A DNA stretch of 64,000 bases. Origin: an uncultured Actinomycetes bacterium. Its GTDB lineage: Bacteria > Actinomycetota > Thermoleophilia > Solirubrobacterales > 70-9. The stretch's first letter is position 1, and the number at the start of each line of letters is the position of its first letter. The DNA lies in the NCBI GenBank assembly GCA_946482365.1, contig CAMLQY010000002.1, forward strand, positions 163,599 to 227,598, written 5' to 3'. The position numbers were made by a program, and so were the translations under genes. Below, in pieces: positions 6,668-13,947 of the stretch. The notes below the pieces were generated by a model. That model worked only from the letters and a program-made list of their open reading frames with translations, was not told the origin of the DNA and ran no database searches.

Positions 6668-7519
6668 GTGCTCGGCCAGCTCCGCCTGATCGCCGCCGCT
6701 TGTCTGGCCATCGCGGCGCTTCACGCCCTTGGCGCGTCAGCCTCAGCGCAGGCGCCGATGAGCGCGTGTCCCGTCTCCCACACGACGGATACAACGGCGA
6801 TCTGCCCGCAGGTCAGCGACACGACGCCTATGCAAGGCCAGGCGGTCTCGGCGACCACGGGCGAATGGACGGGAACGCCGCCGCTCACCTTCTCCTACCA
6901 GTGGCAGCGGTGCACCGCGGCCGAAGCGACGGCGTGCGCGAACATTCCGAGCGAGAACGAACCTCAGCACCTGGTCGCCCCGGCCGACGTCGGACAGCGG
7001 CTTCGCGTGGTCGTCGTGGCGAGCAATAGCGACGGAACCGGCACCAGAAGCAGTGCTATAACGGGCGCGGTCACCGACACCGTCCCACCCGTGATCTCCT
7101 CTCTCACCATCTCGCCCAAGGCCTTTCACGCGGCACGGTTCGGCCCCTCGATCAGCGCGGTCGCCAGGGGCGCCGCGGTGACCTATCAGCTCTCCGAGCC
7201 GGCGCAGGTCACCTACCGGATCGAGCGAGCCGCGCGCGGGGTGAAGCGCGCCGGCCGGTGCGTGAAGCGGACGAGATCGACTCCCGCCAAAGCGAAGGCC
7301 TGCCCACGCTACGTCGCGCTCAAGCCGCTGCTGGGTGAAGAGGCGACGGAAGGCGAGAACAGCTTCCGTCTCAACGGACGACTCGGCGGGGGTCCGCTGA
7401 AGCCAGGCCGCTACCGGCTCGGGGCCGAGGCGAGCGACGCCGCGGGCAACCGGACGGGTACGCCGATGTGGGCCGGCTTCACGATCCTTCCTCCGAGGAA
7501 AAAGGCCACGAGCGGTTAG
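6668..7519 (+). CDS. Secreted Ig-like repeat protein
   Basis: This 283-residue protein starts with a Sec signal (LIAAACLAIAALHALGASASA, cut near AQA). An Ig-like module follows (GQAVSATTGEWTGTPPLTFSYQWQRC to LVAPADVGQRLRVVVVASNSDGTG). A basic fibronectin-like domain completes it, ending LKPGRYRLGAEASDAAGNRT. Both modules are very common in secreted proteins of Thermoleophilia; their role is unknown, probably surface or adhesive. Cys residues in CPVS/ICPQ and in the basic domain may pair after export. GTG 6668 follows a TAnnnT box by 6 nt. Confidence 0.75.
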   Translation: MLGQLRLIAAACLAIAALHALGASASAQAPMSACPVSHTTDTTAICPQVSDTTPMQGQAVSATTGEWTGTPPLTFSYQWQRCTAAEATACANIPSENEPQHLVAPADVGQRLRVVVVASNSDGTGTRSSAITGAVTDTVPPVISSLTISPKAFHAARFGPSISAVARGAAVTYQLSEPAQVTYRIERAARGVKRAGRCVKRTRSTPAKAKACPRYVALKPLLGEEATEGENSFRLNGRLGGGPLKPGRYRLGAEASDAAGNRTGTPMWAGFTILPPRKKATSG

Positions 7520-7578
7520 ACGTCGAGGCAAACGGGGTATCGACCTGTAGTCCACCCGGCCCAGATGAGGAGATACAG

Positions 7579-7791
7579 ATGTTCCAGTGCGAGAAGTGCG
7601 GCAGCCGCTACAGCGAGGTGCATGCGACTGCGCTCGAGAACTGCCCCCGCTGCCAGATTCGCGACCGCGTCTCCGTGCCGCTGAGCTTCAAGATGTTCCG
7701 CCTCCCACCTGGCGCTCAGGGGTCTGAGCCCCTTCGGCTCGACGACGAGAGCGCTGAGGTCGTCCCGAGCGGAAACCTCGGCGCGACCTAG
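7579..7791 (+). CDS. Small zinc-ribbon protein
   Basis: This 70-residue protein opens with CEKCGSRYSEVHATALENCPRC, two CxxC knuckles that would bind one zinc ion in a rubredoxin-like ribbon. The rest is polar and probably disordered. Role unknown; similar small ribbons serve as nucleic-acid or protein adaptors. ATG 7579 has GAGGAG upstream. It is convergent with the cupredoxin gene, 2 nt apart. Confidence 0.65.
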   Translation: MFQCEKCGSRYSEVHATALENCPRCQIRDRVSVPLSFKMFRLPPGAQGSEPLRLDDESAEVVPSGNLGAT

Positions 7792-7793
7792 GC

Positions 7794-8222
7794 TCAGCCC
7801 GCTTCGACCACCTTCACGGTGCCTTTCATCTGCGGGTGGATCTCGCAGAAGTAGGTGTAGGTGCCGGGGGTCTTGAACGACTCGGACTTGAGCTTGCCTT
7901 CAGCCAGGGCGCCGGTGGTGAAGCTGCCGTCGTCGAGGGTCGCGGTGTGCTCGGCCGAGTCCTCGTTCTGCCAGGTCACCTTGCCGCCGGCCTGGACGGT
8001 CACTGTTTCGGGGTCGTACCGGAAGCCGGAGATCGTGACTTTTTCGGAGCGGACGGCCTCGCCGCTGGGAGCGGGGGCGCTTTCGGTTGCCGGAGACTGA
8101 CTCTCGGTCGTCTCCGGAGACGGGCTTTCGCCGGTCGTCTCGGAGCCGGAGTCATCGCCACAGGCGGCGAGCGCAAGCGCCGTCGCGATCGCCGCCAGGG
8201 CGATTACCCGATGAAGACTCAT
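7794..8222 (-). CDS. Cupredoxin-domain lipoprotein
   Basis: This 142-residue protein has a lipoprotein signal ending LALAAC (lipidated Cys21) and a Ser/Thr/Pro-rich linker. A plastocyanin-like fold follows (VTISGFRYDPETVTVQAGGK). The type-1 copper ligands are visible: His in SAEHTATL, then Cys, His and Met in FCEIHPQM. It is a membrane-anchored single-electron carrier or copper protein on the outer face. ATG 8222 follows TAGTCC by 7 nt. Confidence 0.88.
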   Translation of the reverse strand: MSLHRVIALAAIATALALAACGDDSGSETTGESPSPETTESQSPATESAPAPSGEAVRSEKVTISGFRYDPETVTVQAGGKVTWQNEDSAEHTATLDDGSFTTGALAEGKLKSESFKTPGTYTYFCEIHPQMKGTVKVVEAG

Positions 8223-8258
8223 CCCAGAGGGACTACCCGGCTTGCGAATCCCAAACCC

Positions 8259-9023
8259 TCAGCCCGCCTGCGCGTAGCGCAGCGAGCCCGGGGTCGTCAG
8301 CGCCTCACCGGTCTCCAGCAGCGTCTTGAGGCCGGAGAGGATCATTGGCCAGCCGCCGAAGAGTTCGTCGTTGGCGCCCTCGGGCAGCTGGTCGTGGGTG
8401 ACCGTCAGCCGGCAGGAGTCCTCGACCTGCTCGATCTCCCAGGTCACCCGCGAGGTCCCTTCGCTCTTGACCTGGTCGCTCCAGAGCGCGTTGAAGCTCT
8501 GCACCAGCCGGCGGGGCGGGTCCACCTCGAGGTTCTCGCCCGCCGCGATCGCGATCCCGGCGCCGGGGTGGAACCCCTCGTAAGCCGAGCCCGGCGCCCA
8601 GTCCGAGCGCACGCCGACGCCGAAGCTGTAGCGCTGGCGCATCTCGTCGTCGGTGATCGCCTCCCAGAGTCGCTCCGGGGTCGTCTTGATGTAGATCTCG
8701 AACACCTTCTCCATCGTCCTCTCCTCCAGTTCGTGCTTGAGGCCGGTCAGGGCCGCGGCCCATGGCTCGGCGTACTTGCTCACCCAGCGGTCGTGGACGA
8801 GCCGGATCGGGACGGGGTTGAGGGAATGGAGCTTCTCCCGCCCGCGCTTGCGGGTCGTGACCAGCCCAGCCTCCTCGAGCACCCGCAGGTGCTTCATCAC
8901 GCCGAAGCGCGTCATCGGCAGGCGCGCCTCGAGCGCGCTCAGCGACTGGCCGTCCTGCTCGAACAGCTCATCGAGCAGGCTGCGGCGAGTCGGGTCGGCG
9001 AGCGCCTTGAACACCTCGTCCAT
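8259..9023 (-). CDS. ArsR winged helix fused to AHSA1/SRPBCC domain
   Basis: Residues 1 to about 95 form an ArsR-type regulator (FKALADPTRRSLLDELFEQ, MTRFGVMKHLRVLEEAGLVT). Residues about 104-250 form an AHSA1-type START-like domain (KVFEIYIKTTPERLWEAITD to ELFGGWPMILSGLKTLLETG). In most genomes these are two coupled genes; here they form one 254-residue protein, joining a possible hydrophobic-ligand pocket to the DNA-binding domain. ATG 9023 has TATAGT 8 nt upstream, at the edge of the 39-bp inverted repeat, so an insertion may have altered its promoter. Confidence 0.87.
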   Translation of the reverse strand: MDEVFKALADPTRRSLLDELFEQDGQSLSALEARLPMTRFGVMKHLRVLEEAGLVTTRKRGREKLHSLNPVPIRLVHDRWVSKYAEPWAAALTGLKHELEERTMEKVFEIYIKTTPERLWEAITDDEMRQRYSFGVGVRSDWAPGSAYEGFHPGAGIAIAAGENLEVDPPRRLVQSFNALWSDQVKSEGTSRVTWEIEQVEDSCRLTVTHDQLPEGANDELFGGWPMILSGLKTLLETGEALTTPGSLRYAQAG

Positions 9024-9036
9024 GGCCTCTGACTAT

Positions 9037-9075
9037 AGGTGACTATTTAGGGCAAGTATCCCTTGACAGGGGGTA
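9037..9075 (+). repeat. 39-bp inverted repeat, left copy
   Basis: These 39 bp recur in inverted orientation at 13935-13973 with 3 mismatches (TT for AA, A for C). The inner part contains TTGACA (9063-9068) pointing into the island. The outer edge forms part of the ArsR-AHSA1 promoter. I see no clear target-site duplication outside the two copies. Confidence 0.85.
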
Positions 9076-9127
9076 GCTTTTCCGCTTTGTGAAGCGCCAA
9101 GAAGCCGTCCTCTGGTGGCGCTACGTT

Positions 9128-9179
9128 CCCCGGCCTGAAATGACAAATGGCCGGGGCACCGCGTGAACGGCCCCCGGCC
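9128..9179 (+). promoter_or_regulatory. Leader with mutually exclusive hairpins
   Basis: Segment B, GGCCGGGG (9149-9156), can pair perfectly over 8 bp with segment A, CCCCGGCC (9128-9135), or with segment C, CCCCGGCC (9172-9179). Only one pairing can form. Just after C, the ribosome-binding region AGGAAGGTGG is followed by CTTCC, which can pair with GGAAG. The layout resembles an RNA switch ahead of the wHTH/XRE operon. No known riboswitch motif is evident. Confidence 0.4.
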
Positions 9180-9202
9180 TGGCACAGGAAGGTGGACTTC
9201 CC

Positions 9203-9451
9203 ATGCAGGCAGATCGTATGCCGCGCAGAGTGCGCGGCGATGCCGCCGCTCAACGCGCGGTTCTCAGTCTCGTTCTAGAGGCGCACCCAAAGCCTCTGAC
9301 GATCCCCGAACTTGCCCGCGAGATCGGGCCACAGGATGCGATAGAGCCCGCCGTGCGCGGTCTCGTCGCTATCGGCCTTCTCGAATGCAATGGCGGCTTG
9401 ATTAAGCCCACAGCCGCGACGATCTACTTCGACCGTCTGGAATTGCCATGA
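9203..9451 (+). CDS. Small winged-helix protein
   Basis: This 82-residue protein looks like a single winged helix: AAQRAVLSLVLEAHPKPLTI, then PELAREIGPQDAIEPAVRGL, then VAIGLLECNGGLIKPT. It probably binds DNA. It is the first gene of the island operon and its stop overlaps the XRE start (ATGA). The ribosome-binding site AGGAAGGTGG sits in a potential hairpin. Confidence 0.65.
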   Translation: MQADRMPRRVRGDAAAQRAVLSLVLEAHPKPLTIPELAREIGPQDAIEPAVRGLVAIGLLECNGGLIKPTAATIYFDRLELP

Positions 9452-9705
9452 CTGTCGCGGAGAAGTTCGGGGAGAATCTCGCTCGCGCCAGGAAGGCCGC
9501 AGAGTTGTCTCAGGAGGAGGCGAGCTATCGAGCCGGGGTCCATCGCACAGAGATCAGCCAGCTAGAGCGGGGCTTGCGAATGCCACGCGTGGACACTGTC
9601 GCCAAGCTGGCTGGGGCGCTCAGAGTCGATCCGGGCGAGCTGTTCGAGGGGATCGCCTGGGAGCCGGGCGGGGTCCGCTACGGACGCTTTACCGAAGAAT
9701 CATGA
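9448..9705 (+). CDS. XRE-family HTH regulator
   Basis: This 85-residue Cro/C1-type protein reads LARARKAAELSQEEASYRAG, then VHRTEISQLERGLRMPRVDT, then VAKLAGALRVDPGELFEGI, with a short tail. It overlaps the upstream wHTH gene by 4 nt and its own stop overlaps the downstream start at 9702. It is probably the operon's autoregulator. No protease or toxin domain is attached. Confidence 0.8.
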   Translation: MTVAEKFGENLARARKAAELSQEEASYRAGVHRTEISQLERGLRMPRVDTVAKLAGALRVDPGELFEGIAWEPGGVRYGRFTEES

Positions 9706-10193
9706 GGTCAAGCGAGATATTCCGTCCGTTGCATCTGCTAGAGGCCTGGTCCGAATTGACCACTCTGGGTGCTAATGTCAGCCACATGGACGCTCCTGAC
9801 ACGCCCGCATCTGCGGAGCGGCCGGTGTTCTCCGAGGCGGATTTCCGCGAGTGGCTGGACGAGGAAGGTACTCCGGCCCTCATCTCAACAAGCCGGGACC
9901 AGTACTACGCATACTGCGTCAAGTTCGGAATAGCCGGGTCAGGCAAGACCAAGGACGAGGCGATCCAAGACGCCACGGAGCTTCTTATGCGGTATCTCGT
10001 GGTGTCCTTCCTCGAAGACCGTCCCTATCGGGATACGAAGAAAAGTCCTCCGCTAGGGATTCGCCTCCAATCTTGGTTCTGGGAGCTTCGACTGAAGCTC
10101 CAAGGGATCACGCCGCCGCTGTCTCATGTGGAACGACTGATTTCGGTCCCCACGGCTGCCTCTAACCACGACGCGTTTCCGCTCGCTCACTAG
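9702..10193 (+). CDS. HicB-like protein (putative antitoxin)
   Basis: This protein is up to 163 residues. Its core YYAYCVKFGIAGSGKTKDEA followed by IQDATELLMRYLVVS resembles the partial RNase-H-like HicB fold, in which an exported-looking strand precedes a GxGxTxxEAxxNA-type helix. A gene of HicA size follows 14 nt later. The start may be ATG 9702, coupled to the XRE stop, or ATG 9786, which has TAATGT 7 nt upstream and would give 135 residues. Similarity is by pattern only, so the HicB label is tentative. Confidence 0.5.
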   Translation: MRSSEIFRPLHLLEAWSELTTLGANVSHMDAPDTPASAERPVFSEADFREWLDEEGTPALISTSRDQYYAYCVKFGIAGSGKTKDEAIQDATELLMRYLVVSFLEDRPYRDTKKSPPLGIRLQSWFWELRLKLQGITPPLSHVERLISVPTAASNHDAFPLAH

Positions 10194-10207
10194 GCAAGCA
10201 GCGCGAC

Positions 10208-10519
10208 GTGTCAGCGAGCGGTGCGGATGACCCTCGCGGCCTTGTGCGTCGCATTCGAGACGCTCGAAACGCCTACAAGGGTCCGTTTACTGGTGCTCAC
10301 GTCCGAAGGGTCATCGAAGACGCTGGGTACGAGGCAGCGAACGAAGAGGACAAGAATGAATTCCTAATCTTCGTCAAGCCTGGCCGTTGCCCTATTCCCG
10401 TCAATCCGAATTGGGACGAGGTTTGGGAGAACGACCCGATCTTTAAATGCCTGCGGCGAGATCTTGGGATGAGCGCTCGGCTGCTGTTGATGAACCTGAA
10501 TCGCGCCCGAGCCTCCTAG
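10208..10519 (+). CDS. HicA-like protein (putative toxin)
   Basis: This 103-residue protein follows the HicA outline: HVRRVIEDAGYEAANEEDKN (helix and turn), strand EFLIFVKPGRCPIPVNPNW, then DPIFKCLRRDLGMSARLLL (C-terminal helix). HicA toxins are small dsRBD-like mRNA interferases that use a His in GSHH. That His is replaced here by NEF, so either it is inactive or the reaction differs. Pairing with the HicB-like gene upstream supports a toxin-antitoxin reading. Confidence 0.5.
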   Translation: MSASGADDPRGLVRRIRDARNAYKGPFTGAHVRRVIEDAGYEAANEEDKNEFLIFVKPGRCPIPVNPNWDEVWENDPIFKCLRRDLGMSARLLLMNLNRARAS

Positions 10520-10540
10520 TAGCTGCCCTCTCCTGTCGTC

Positions 10541-10852
10541 TCACCAGGCCGGGCCAGAGCTAGCGCGCTCGATCAAGCACAAGGCCACCACTTCCCCTTC
10601 GAGTTTGAAGAAGACGCGCAGACTCGGCATCCGGGCAGCGGCATTGGTCGTATAGACCCTGTAGCCGTTAAGGGGGCGTGACCTTTCCTCAGCGCGTCGA
10701 GCAAGCAGCCATTCGAGGTGGTCCACGACTTCGGCGCGGACTTCAGCATCTGGAATGGCCTGAACCAGCGATGCTTCGAAACCATCTTCCCACCGGATAT
10801 CGAGCATCCGGGGGACATGCGAACTCCTAGGGTGGTCCAACACTGGTTCCAT
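10541..10852 (-). CDS. RelE/ParE-like small protein
   Basis: This 103-residue protein contains VVDHLEWLLARRAEERSRPL, GYRVYTTN, then RVFFKLEGEVVALCLIERAS. A helix followed by three antiparallel strands is the RelE/ParE outline. It is convergent with the HicA-like gene, 21 nt apart, and has no antitoxin-sized partner on its strand. The ATG at 10852 has GAGG 5 nt upstream. Toxin activity is inference from the fold outline. Confidence 0.5.
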   Translation of the reverse strand: MEPVLDHPRSSHVPRMLDIRWEDGFEASLVQAIPDAEVRAEVVDHLEWLLARRAEERSRPLNGYRVYTTNAAARMPSLRVFFKLEGEVVALCLIERASSGPAW

Positions 10853-11197
10853 GTTTCCTCAATTCGGTTAGGCGGCGCTCGTGGGGGAAGCGGCCGCGAG
10901 TTGACGGTGACGCGGATCGGTTAGTCATGCCGGAAGGCATACCGAACGCACATGACGGAATCGCGAACAGGCCCCCCAATCCCCATTGGAGGGCCTGCGC
11001 ATAAGCGTCACGTCATTGAGGAATGGGAACCGCAGGGCGGCATTAAAGAGATCGCCTCGGACGCATTTCCCGCCAGGGGCCTCTAATCAATATGAAGCGC
11101 TCTGTCTGACATCCAGCCAGTTGACCACTTGGCTACGATCAATCCGACCCCAAAGAAGGAAAAAGCCCTGTGTGCAGGGAATTTGTGAGGCGATTCA
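10853..11197. other. Non-coding gap with one strong hairpin
   Basis: No convincing gene is present in these 345 bp. The gap holds the 5' regions of the RelE-like gene (minus) and the Panacea gene (plus), the hairpin at 10969-10996 and a weak CCTG/CAGG stem near 11168. A 91-bp stretch at 11050-11140 looks superficially tRNA-like but does not fold. Confidence 0.5.
10969..10996. terminator. Terminator-like hairpin
   Basis: AGGCCCcCCAAT-cccc-ATTGGaGGGCCT pairs 11 of 12 positions around a 4-nt loop. No T-tract follows. It could end readthrough into the Panacea gene or act in an RNA from this gap. Confidence 0.45.
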
Positions 11198-11728
11198 ATG
11201 AATACGAGCGCAAAGCTCAGCAACCTAATTCTTTACCTTGCGGAGAGGTCAGCGGACGATCCGAGTTTTGATCGGATGAAGCTCGCGCGGCTACTCTTCC
11301 TCTGCGATTTCAGCGCCCACGCGGAACTTGGAGAATCGATCACGGGCGCTTGCTACCGCAAGCTTCCACACGGCCCATTCGCCGATCAGCAACTAGTCGC
11401 GGAGCGGGATCTGGGCGAGTGTGGAGCCATTGAAATGCGGGCGGTCGAACCTGCCATGTATAGGCGCACCCTGGTTCGCGCGAAGCGCCCGGCAGACTCG
11501 TCTTGTCTCTCGGATGAGCAGCGAGTGATCGTCGACGAGGTGCTTCGACGACACCGGGCCGATGATGCGATCCGCCTAAGCCTCTTCTCCCAGGGCTTCC
11601 CTGGCTATGAAGCAGCCCTGGATGGAGAGGAAATCCCGTATCACACGGTCTATATCTCTCGCGAAGGCCCAACTCAGGCCGACATTGATCGCGGCCTAGA
11701 ACTAGTCCGCGAAGGCATCCTGGCTTAA
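11198..11728 (+). CDS. Panacea/SocA-type (DUF4065) protein
   Basis: This 176-residue protein matches the Panacea fold. KLSNLILYLAERS and DRMKLARLLFLCDFSAHAEL are followed by YRKLPHGPFADQ, where the conserved xLPHGP motif is intact. Panacea domains serve as antitoxins against many unrelated small toxins and also occur as SocA, a ClpXP adaptor. Its likely partner is the 48-codon ORF that starts 10 nt downstream. GTGAGG provides a ribosome-binding site. It lies directly left of the IS5 element. Confidence 0.8.
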   Translation: MNTSAKLSNLILYLAERSADDPSFDRMKLARLLFLCDFSAHAELGESITGACYRKLPHGPFADQQLVAERDLGECGAIEMRAVEPAMYRRTLVRAKRPADSSCLSDEQRVIVDEVLRRHRADDAIRLSLFSQGFPGYEAALDGEEIPYHTVYISREGPTQADIDRGLELVREGILA

Positions 11729-11738
11729 GCTGTCCTCA

Positions 11739-11885
11739 ATGCAGCCAGGATCAGACAAGCGCAAGGACAAAACGCCTACTGGCCTGAAGATTCCCGTTCG
11801 GAAGCGCTCGGCCGTCCTTTCCGACTTCGAGAAGGTCGCTGGCCCGCTGCGGGGCCAGAACCGGGACCCGAAACCCAAGGCTTAG
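11739..11885 (+). CDS. 48-residue basic protein downstream of Panacea gene
   Basis: ATG 11739 opens a frame that starts MQPGSDKRKDKTPTGLKIPV and ends KPKA, with 13 Lys/Arg in 48 residues. It sits 10 nt after the Panacea stop and 5 nt before the left end of the IS5 element. Known Panacea partners are small proteins encoded next door, which makes this a candidate partner. It has no recognisable domain and may be disordered. A ribosome-binding site is weak. Confidence 0.45.
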   Translation: MQPGSDKRKDKTPTGLKIPVRKRSAVLSDFEKVAGPLRGQNRDPKPKA

Positions 11886-11890
11886 TGACT

Positions 11891-12832
11891 ATCCGAAAAC
11901 CGCCCGAGGCGGCAGGAGTTACGTCGCCCTGAACTGAAACGGCAAGGCACATCCCTCGCAAAAGGAGAGTGCCTTGCCGGTCCCCGACACTACCCCCGAA
12001 CGCCCGCTGCCGACGATCTGGGAGCTCCCCGACGAGCTCTGGGAGCGGATCGAGCCGATTCTCGCCCGCCGCTATCCGCCCGCCACGACAGGCAGGCCCC
12101 GCTCCGACCTGCGCCTCGTCATCGACGGCGTCATCCACCGCATGCGCTCCGGCTGCCAGTGGAACCAGCTGCCGCGCCGCTTCGGGGCGGACTCCACCGT
12201 GCACGGCTGGTTCCAGCGCTTCGTCGCCGATGGCGTCCTGGTTGAGATCTGGGCTGCCCTGGTGGCCGAGTGCGAGGAGCTGGACGCAGTCCTGTGGGAG
12301 TGGCAGGCCGCAGATGGGGTGATGGGGAAGAGCCGCTTCTGCGGCGCCAAGAGAGGCCCCAATCCCACCGATAGAGCCAAGATGGGGACCAAGAAGCACT
12401 TACTGGTCGAGCAGGGTGGCGGGCCTTTGGCGCTGGCGGTCGACGGCGCCAACGTCAACGACCACAAGCTGCTGGAGGCGACGATCGAAGGGATCGTGAT
12501 CGAGCGCCCCGGCCCCGAGGGGATCGTCCAGCACCTCTGCCTAGACAAGGCCTATGACAACCGGCCCACGGAGGAGGTCTGCGAGCGAACGGGCTACGTG
12601 CCCCACATCCGCCGCATCGGCGAGGAGAAACTCGACCGCGCCGGCCGCAAGGCCCACCCTGCCCGCCGCTGGGTGGTCGAGCGCACCATCGCCTGGCTGC
12701 AGCGCTGCCGGGCGATCCTGATCCGCTACGACAAGAAGGCCGAGAACTACGAAGGCCTGGTCCACCTCGCCTGCGCCCTGCTCTGGTTCCGGCGACTGGA
12801 GCGCCTCATTCGCCGAGATCGGGTTTTCGGAT
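11891..12832 (+). mobile_element. IS5-family insertion sequence
   Basis: The element is bounded by 11-bp perfect inverted repeats, ATCCGAAAACC at 11891-11901 and GGTTTTCGGAT at 12822-12832. It contains one transposase gene and is about 942 bp, normal for the family. The left flank belongs to the Panacea region and the right flank to an IS1595 transposase gene. No target duplication is evident, so a deletion probably accompanied or followed insertion. Confidence 0.8.
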
Positions 12833-12843
12833 GCTCGGCGTAG
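11974..12843 (+). CDS. IS5-family DDE transposase
   Basis: This 289-residue protein starts at TTG with AGGAG 6 nt upstream. The N-terminal DUF4096-like region reads LPDELWERIEPIL to MRSGCQWNQLPRRFG. The catalytic region follows: AVDGANVNDHKLL (Asp), LDKAYDNRPTEE and WVVERTIAWLQR (Glu of the DDE triad with YREK-like context). The frame is intact and probably active. The last codons and the stop lie 11 nt beyond the right terminal repeat, so the C-terminus is set by the insertion site. Confidence 0.9.
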   Translation: MPVPDTTPERPLPTIWELPDELWERIEPILARRYPPATTGRPRSDLRLVIDGVIHRMRSGCQWNQLPRRFGADSTVHGWFQRFVADGVLVEIWAALVAECEELDAVLWEWQAADGVMGKSRFCGAKRGPNPTDRAKMGTKKHLLVEQGGGPLALAVDGANVNDHKLLEATIEGIVIERPGPEGIVQHLCLDKAYDNRPTEEVCERTGYVPHIRRIGEEKLDRAGRKAHPARRWVVERTIAWLQRCRAILIRYDKKAENYEGLVHLACALLWFRRLERLIRRDRVFGCSA

Positions 12844-13556
12844 TGCTGGTCGAGCTTGCGGTAGCCGACCCACTCATCGGTGTAGACGATCGACTCGGGC
12901 AGGACGTGCTGGTGGACGATGGAGCGGACCGGACGATGCTCGCGGTTCTCGGCCAGCGTTGCCCGGATGCGACCGCCACGCTCGACCATGCCGACGACCG
13001 TGGTCTTCGTTTCTTTGGCCCACTTCACCGCTTCTTGGCGAGTCATGTGGCCAAGGCCGGCGCGAGGCTTGCCGCCCATCGCCGTCTCGTCTACCTCTAC
13101 TTCGCCCGATAGCGGCTCGCCGTCCTGCTCATCCATGAGCTGATTGCGGATCTTATTGAGCATCCTCCAAGCCGTCTTGTAGGTGACGCCGATCTCGCGC
13201 TCGAGCTGTTTCGCGCTGATCCCGCACCGCGTCTGGGAAACCAAGAACATCGCGTAGAACCAGAGCTGCAACGAAGTCGAGGACTTGTGAAAGATCGTCC
13301 CTGCGGTTGGATGCAGGTGATAGCCGCAGTAGTCGCAATCCCAGGCCGGTCGGCCGCTGACGCGATGAAAGGGCCGGTCTAGTTCGCACTTCGGGCAGAA
13401 CGCCCGCTTGCCCTCCTCATCGACTGCGTAGCGGGTCTGCCAGAGCCACCGCAGACACGCCTCGTCATCGGGGAACTCGCGCATGAACTCCATGAGGGAG
13501 TAGCGCGACTCTGAGGACTTGGCGCGGACGGGATTTGCTCGATCTACAGGAGGCAC
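12833..13556 (-). pseudogene. IS1595-type (ISXO2) transposase, 3' truncated by IS5
   Basis: The N-terminus reads MEFMREFPDDEACLRWLWQT. A zinc ribbon follows (FCPKC, CDYCG). The ISXO2-type catalytic core gives the first acidic site in EVEVDETAMGG and the second in VYTDEWVGYRKL. The frame then runs into the IS5 right end after YAEH, so the third catalytic position and the C-terminal domain are gone. The remaining part is about 240 residues of a usual 300 or so. It follows the 99-residue gene at 13568 by 11 nt. Confidence 0.85.
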
Positions 13557-13567
13557 CGATGCAACCC

Positions 13568-13867
13568 CTAGAACATCGCCAGCACGTCAGCGGGACCGGC
13601 AATCCCGATCTGCGTGAAACGGCATCCGACAAACCGGCAGTCTTCGAGGCCGATGGCTCCAATCACCCCTGGCCGATCCGGCCCGATCTCCCAGAAGATC
13701 GCCGCCTTATCGCCGTCAAAACGATTGTGCTCCATGGCAACGTCATCGACCAAGACGAGGACGGCGGGGCCTTGGATTACGCACCGCTCGAATGCCATGT
13801 CTCGGATAACACCTTCGTCCCCTGCGATTAGGGCTGGGCGAATGACCTCGTTTTCAAATTGCTCCAT
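13568..13867 (-). CDS. Hypothetical repeat protein (pentapeptide-like)
   Basis: This 99-residue protein has spaced FERCVIQG, DVAMEHNRFDG and LEDCRFVGCRFTQIG motifs that suggest a short right-handed beta-helix. ATG 13867 has GGGGAGGTC upstream, so this frame is preferred to the overlapping plus-strand frame. Its promoter, TTGACA (minus strand, 13942-13947) with a 17-bp spacer and TTAGAT, comes from the right inverted repeat. It lies between that repeat and the broken transposase gene, the place of a passenger gene. Function unknown. Confidence 0.65.
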   Translation of the reverse strand: MEQFENEVIRPALIAGDEGVIRDMAFERCVIQGPAVLVLVDDVAMEHNRFDGDKAAIFWEIGPDRPGVIGAIGLEDCRFVGCRFTQIGIAGPADVLAMF

Positions 13868-13918
13868 GGCTAGACCTCCCCGGTCGCCGCGCTCGATGAT
13901 TCCTCGTTCGCGGCCGCT

Positions 13919-13947
13919 ATCTAACCAGAATTCTTACCCCCTGTCAA
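13919..13947 (-). promoter_or_regulatory. Promoter inside the right inverted repeat
   Basis: On the minus strand TTGACA (13947-13942), a 17-bp spacer and TTAGAT (13924-13919) form a sigma-70-like promoter directed at the 99-residue gene. The -35 is within the 39-bp repeat. Confidence 0.5.

Noticed and set aside
11050..11140. 91-bp minus-strand segment with GATCG/CGATC ends, a GCCA/TGGC arm and an AGAGCGCTTCAT stretch that looks like a tRNA.
   Set aside because: The anticodon stem does not pair and there is no TTCGAnnCC T-loop, so it is not a working tRNA.
13535..13831. 98-residue plus-strand ORF opposite the 99-residue gene.
   Set aside because: The minus-strand frame has a strong ribosome-binding site, a promoter in the inverted repeat and repeat-protein motifs; the plus frame has none.
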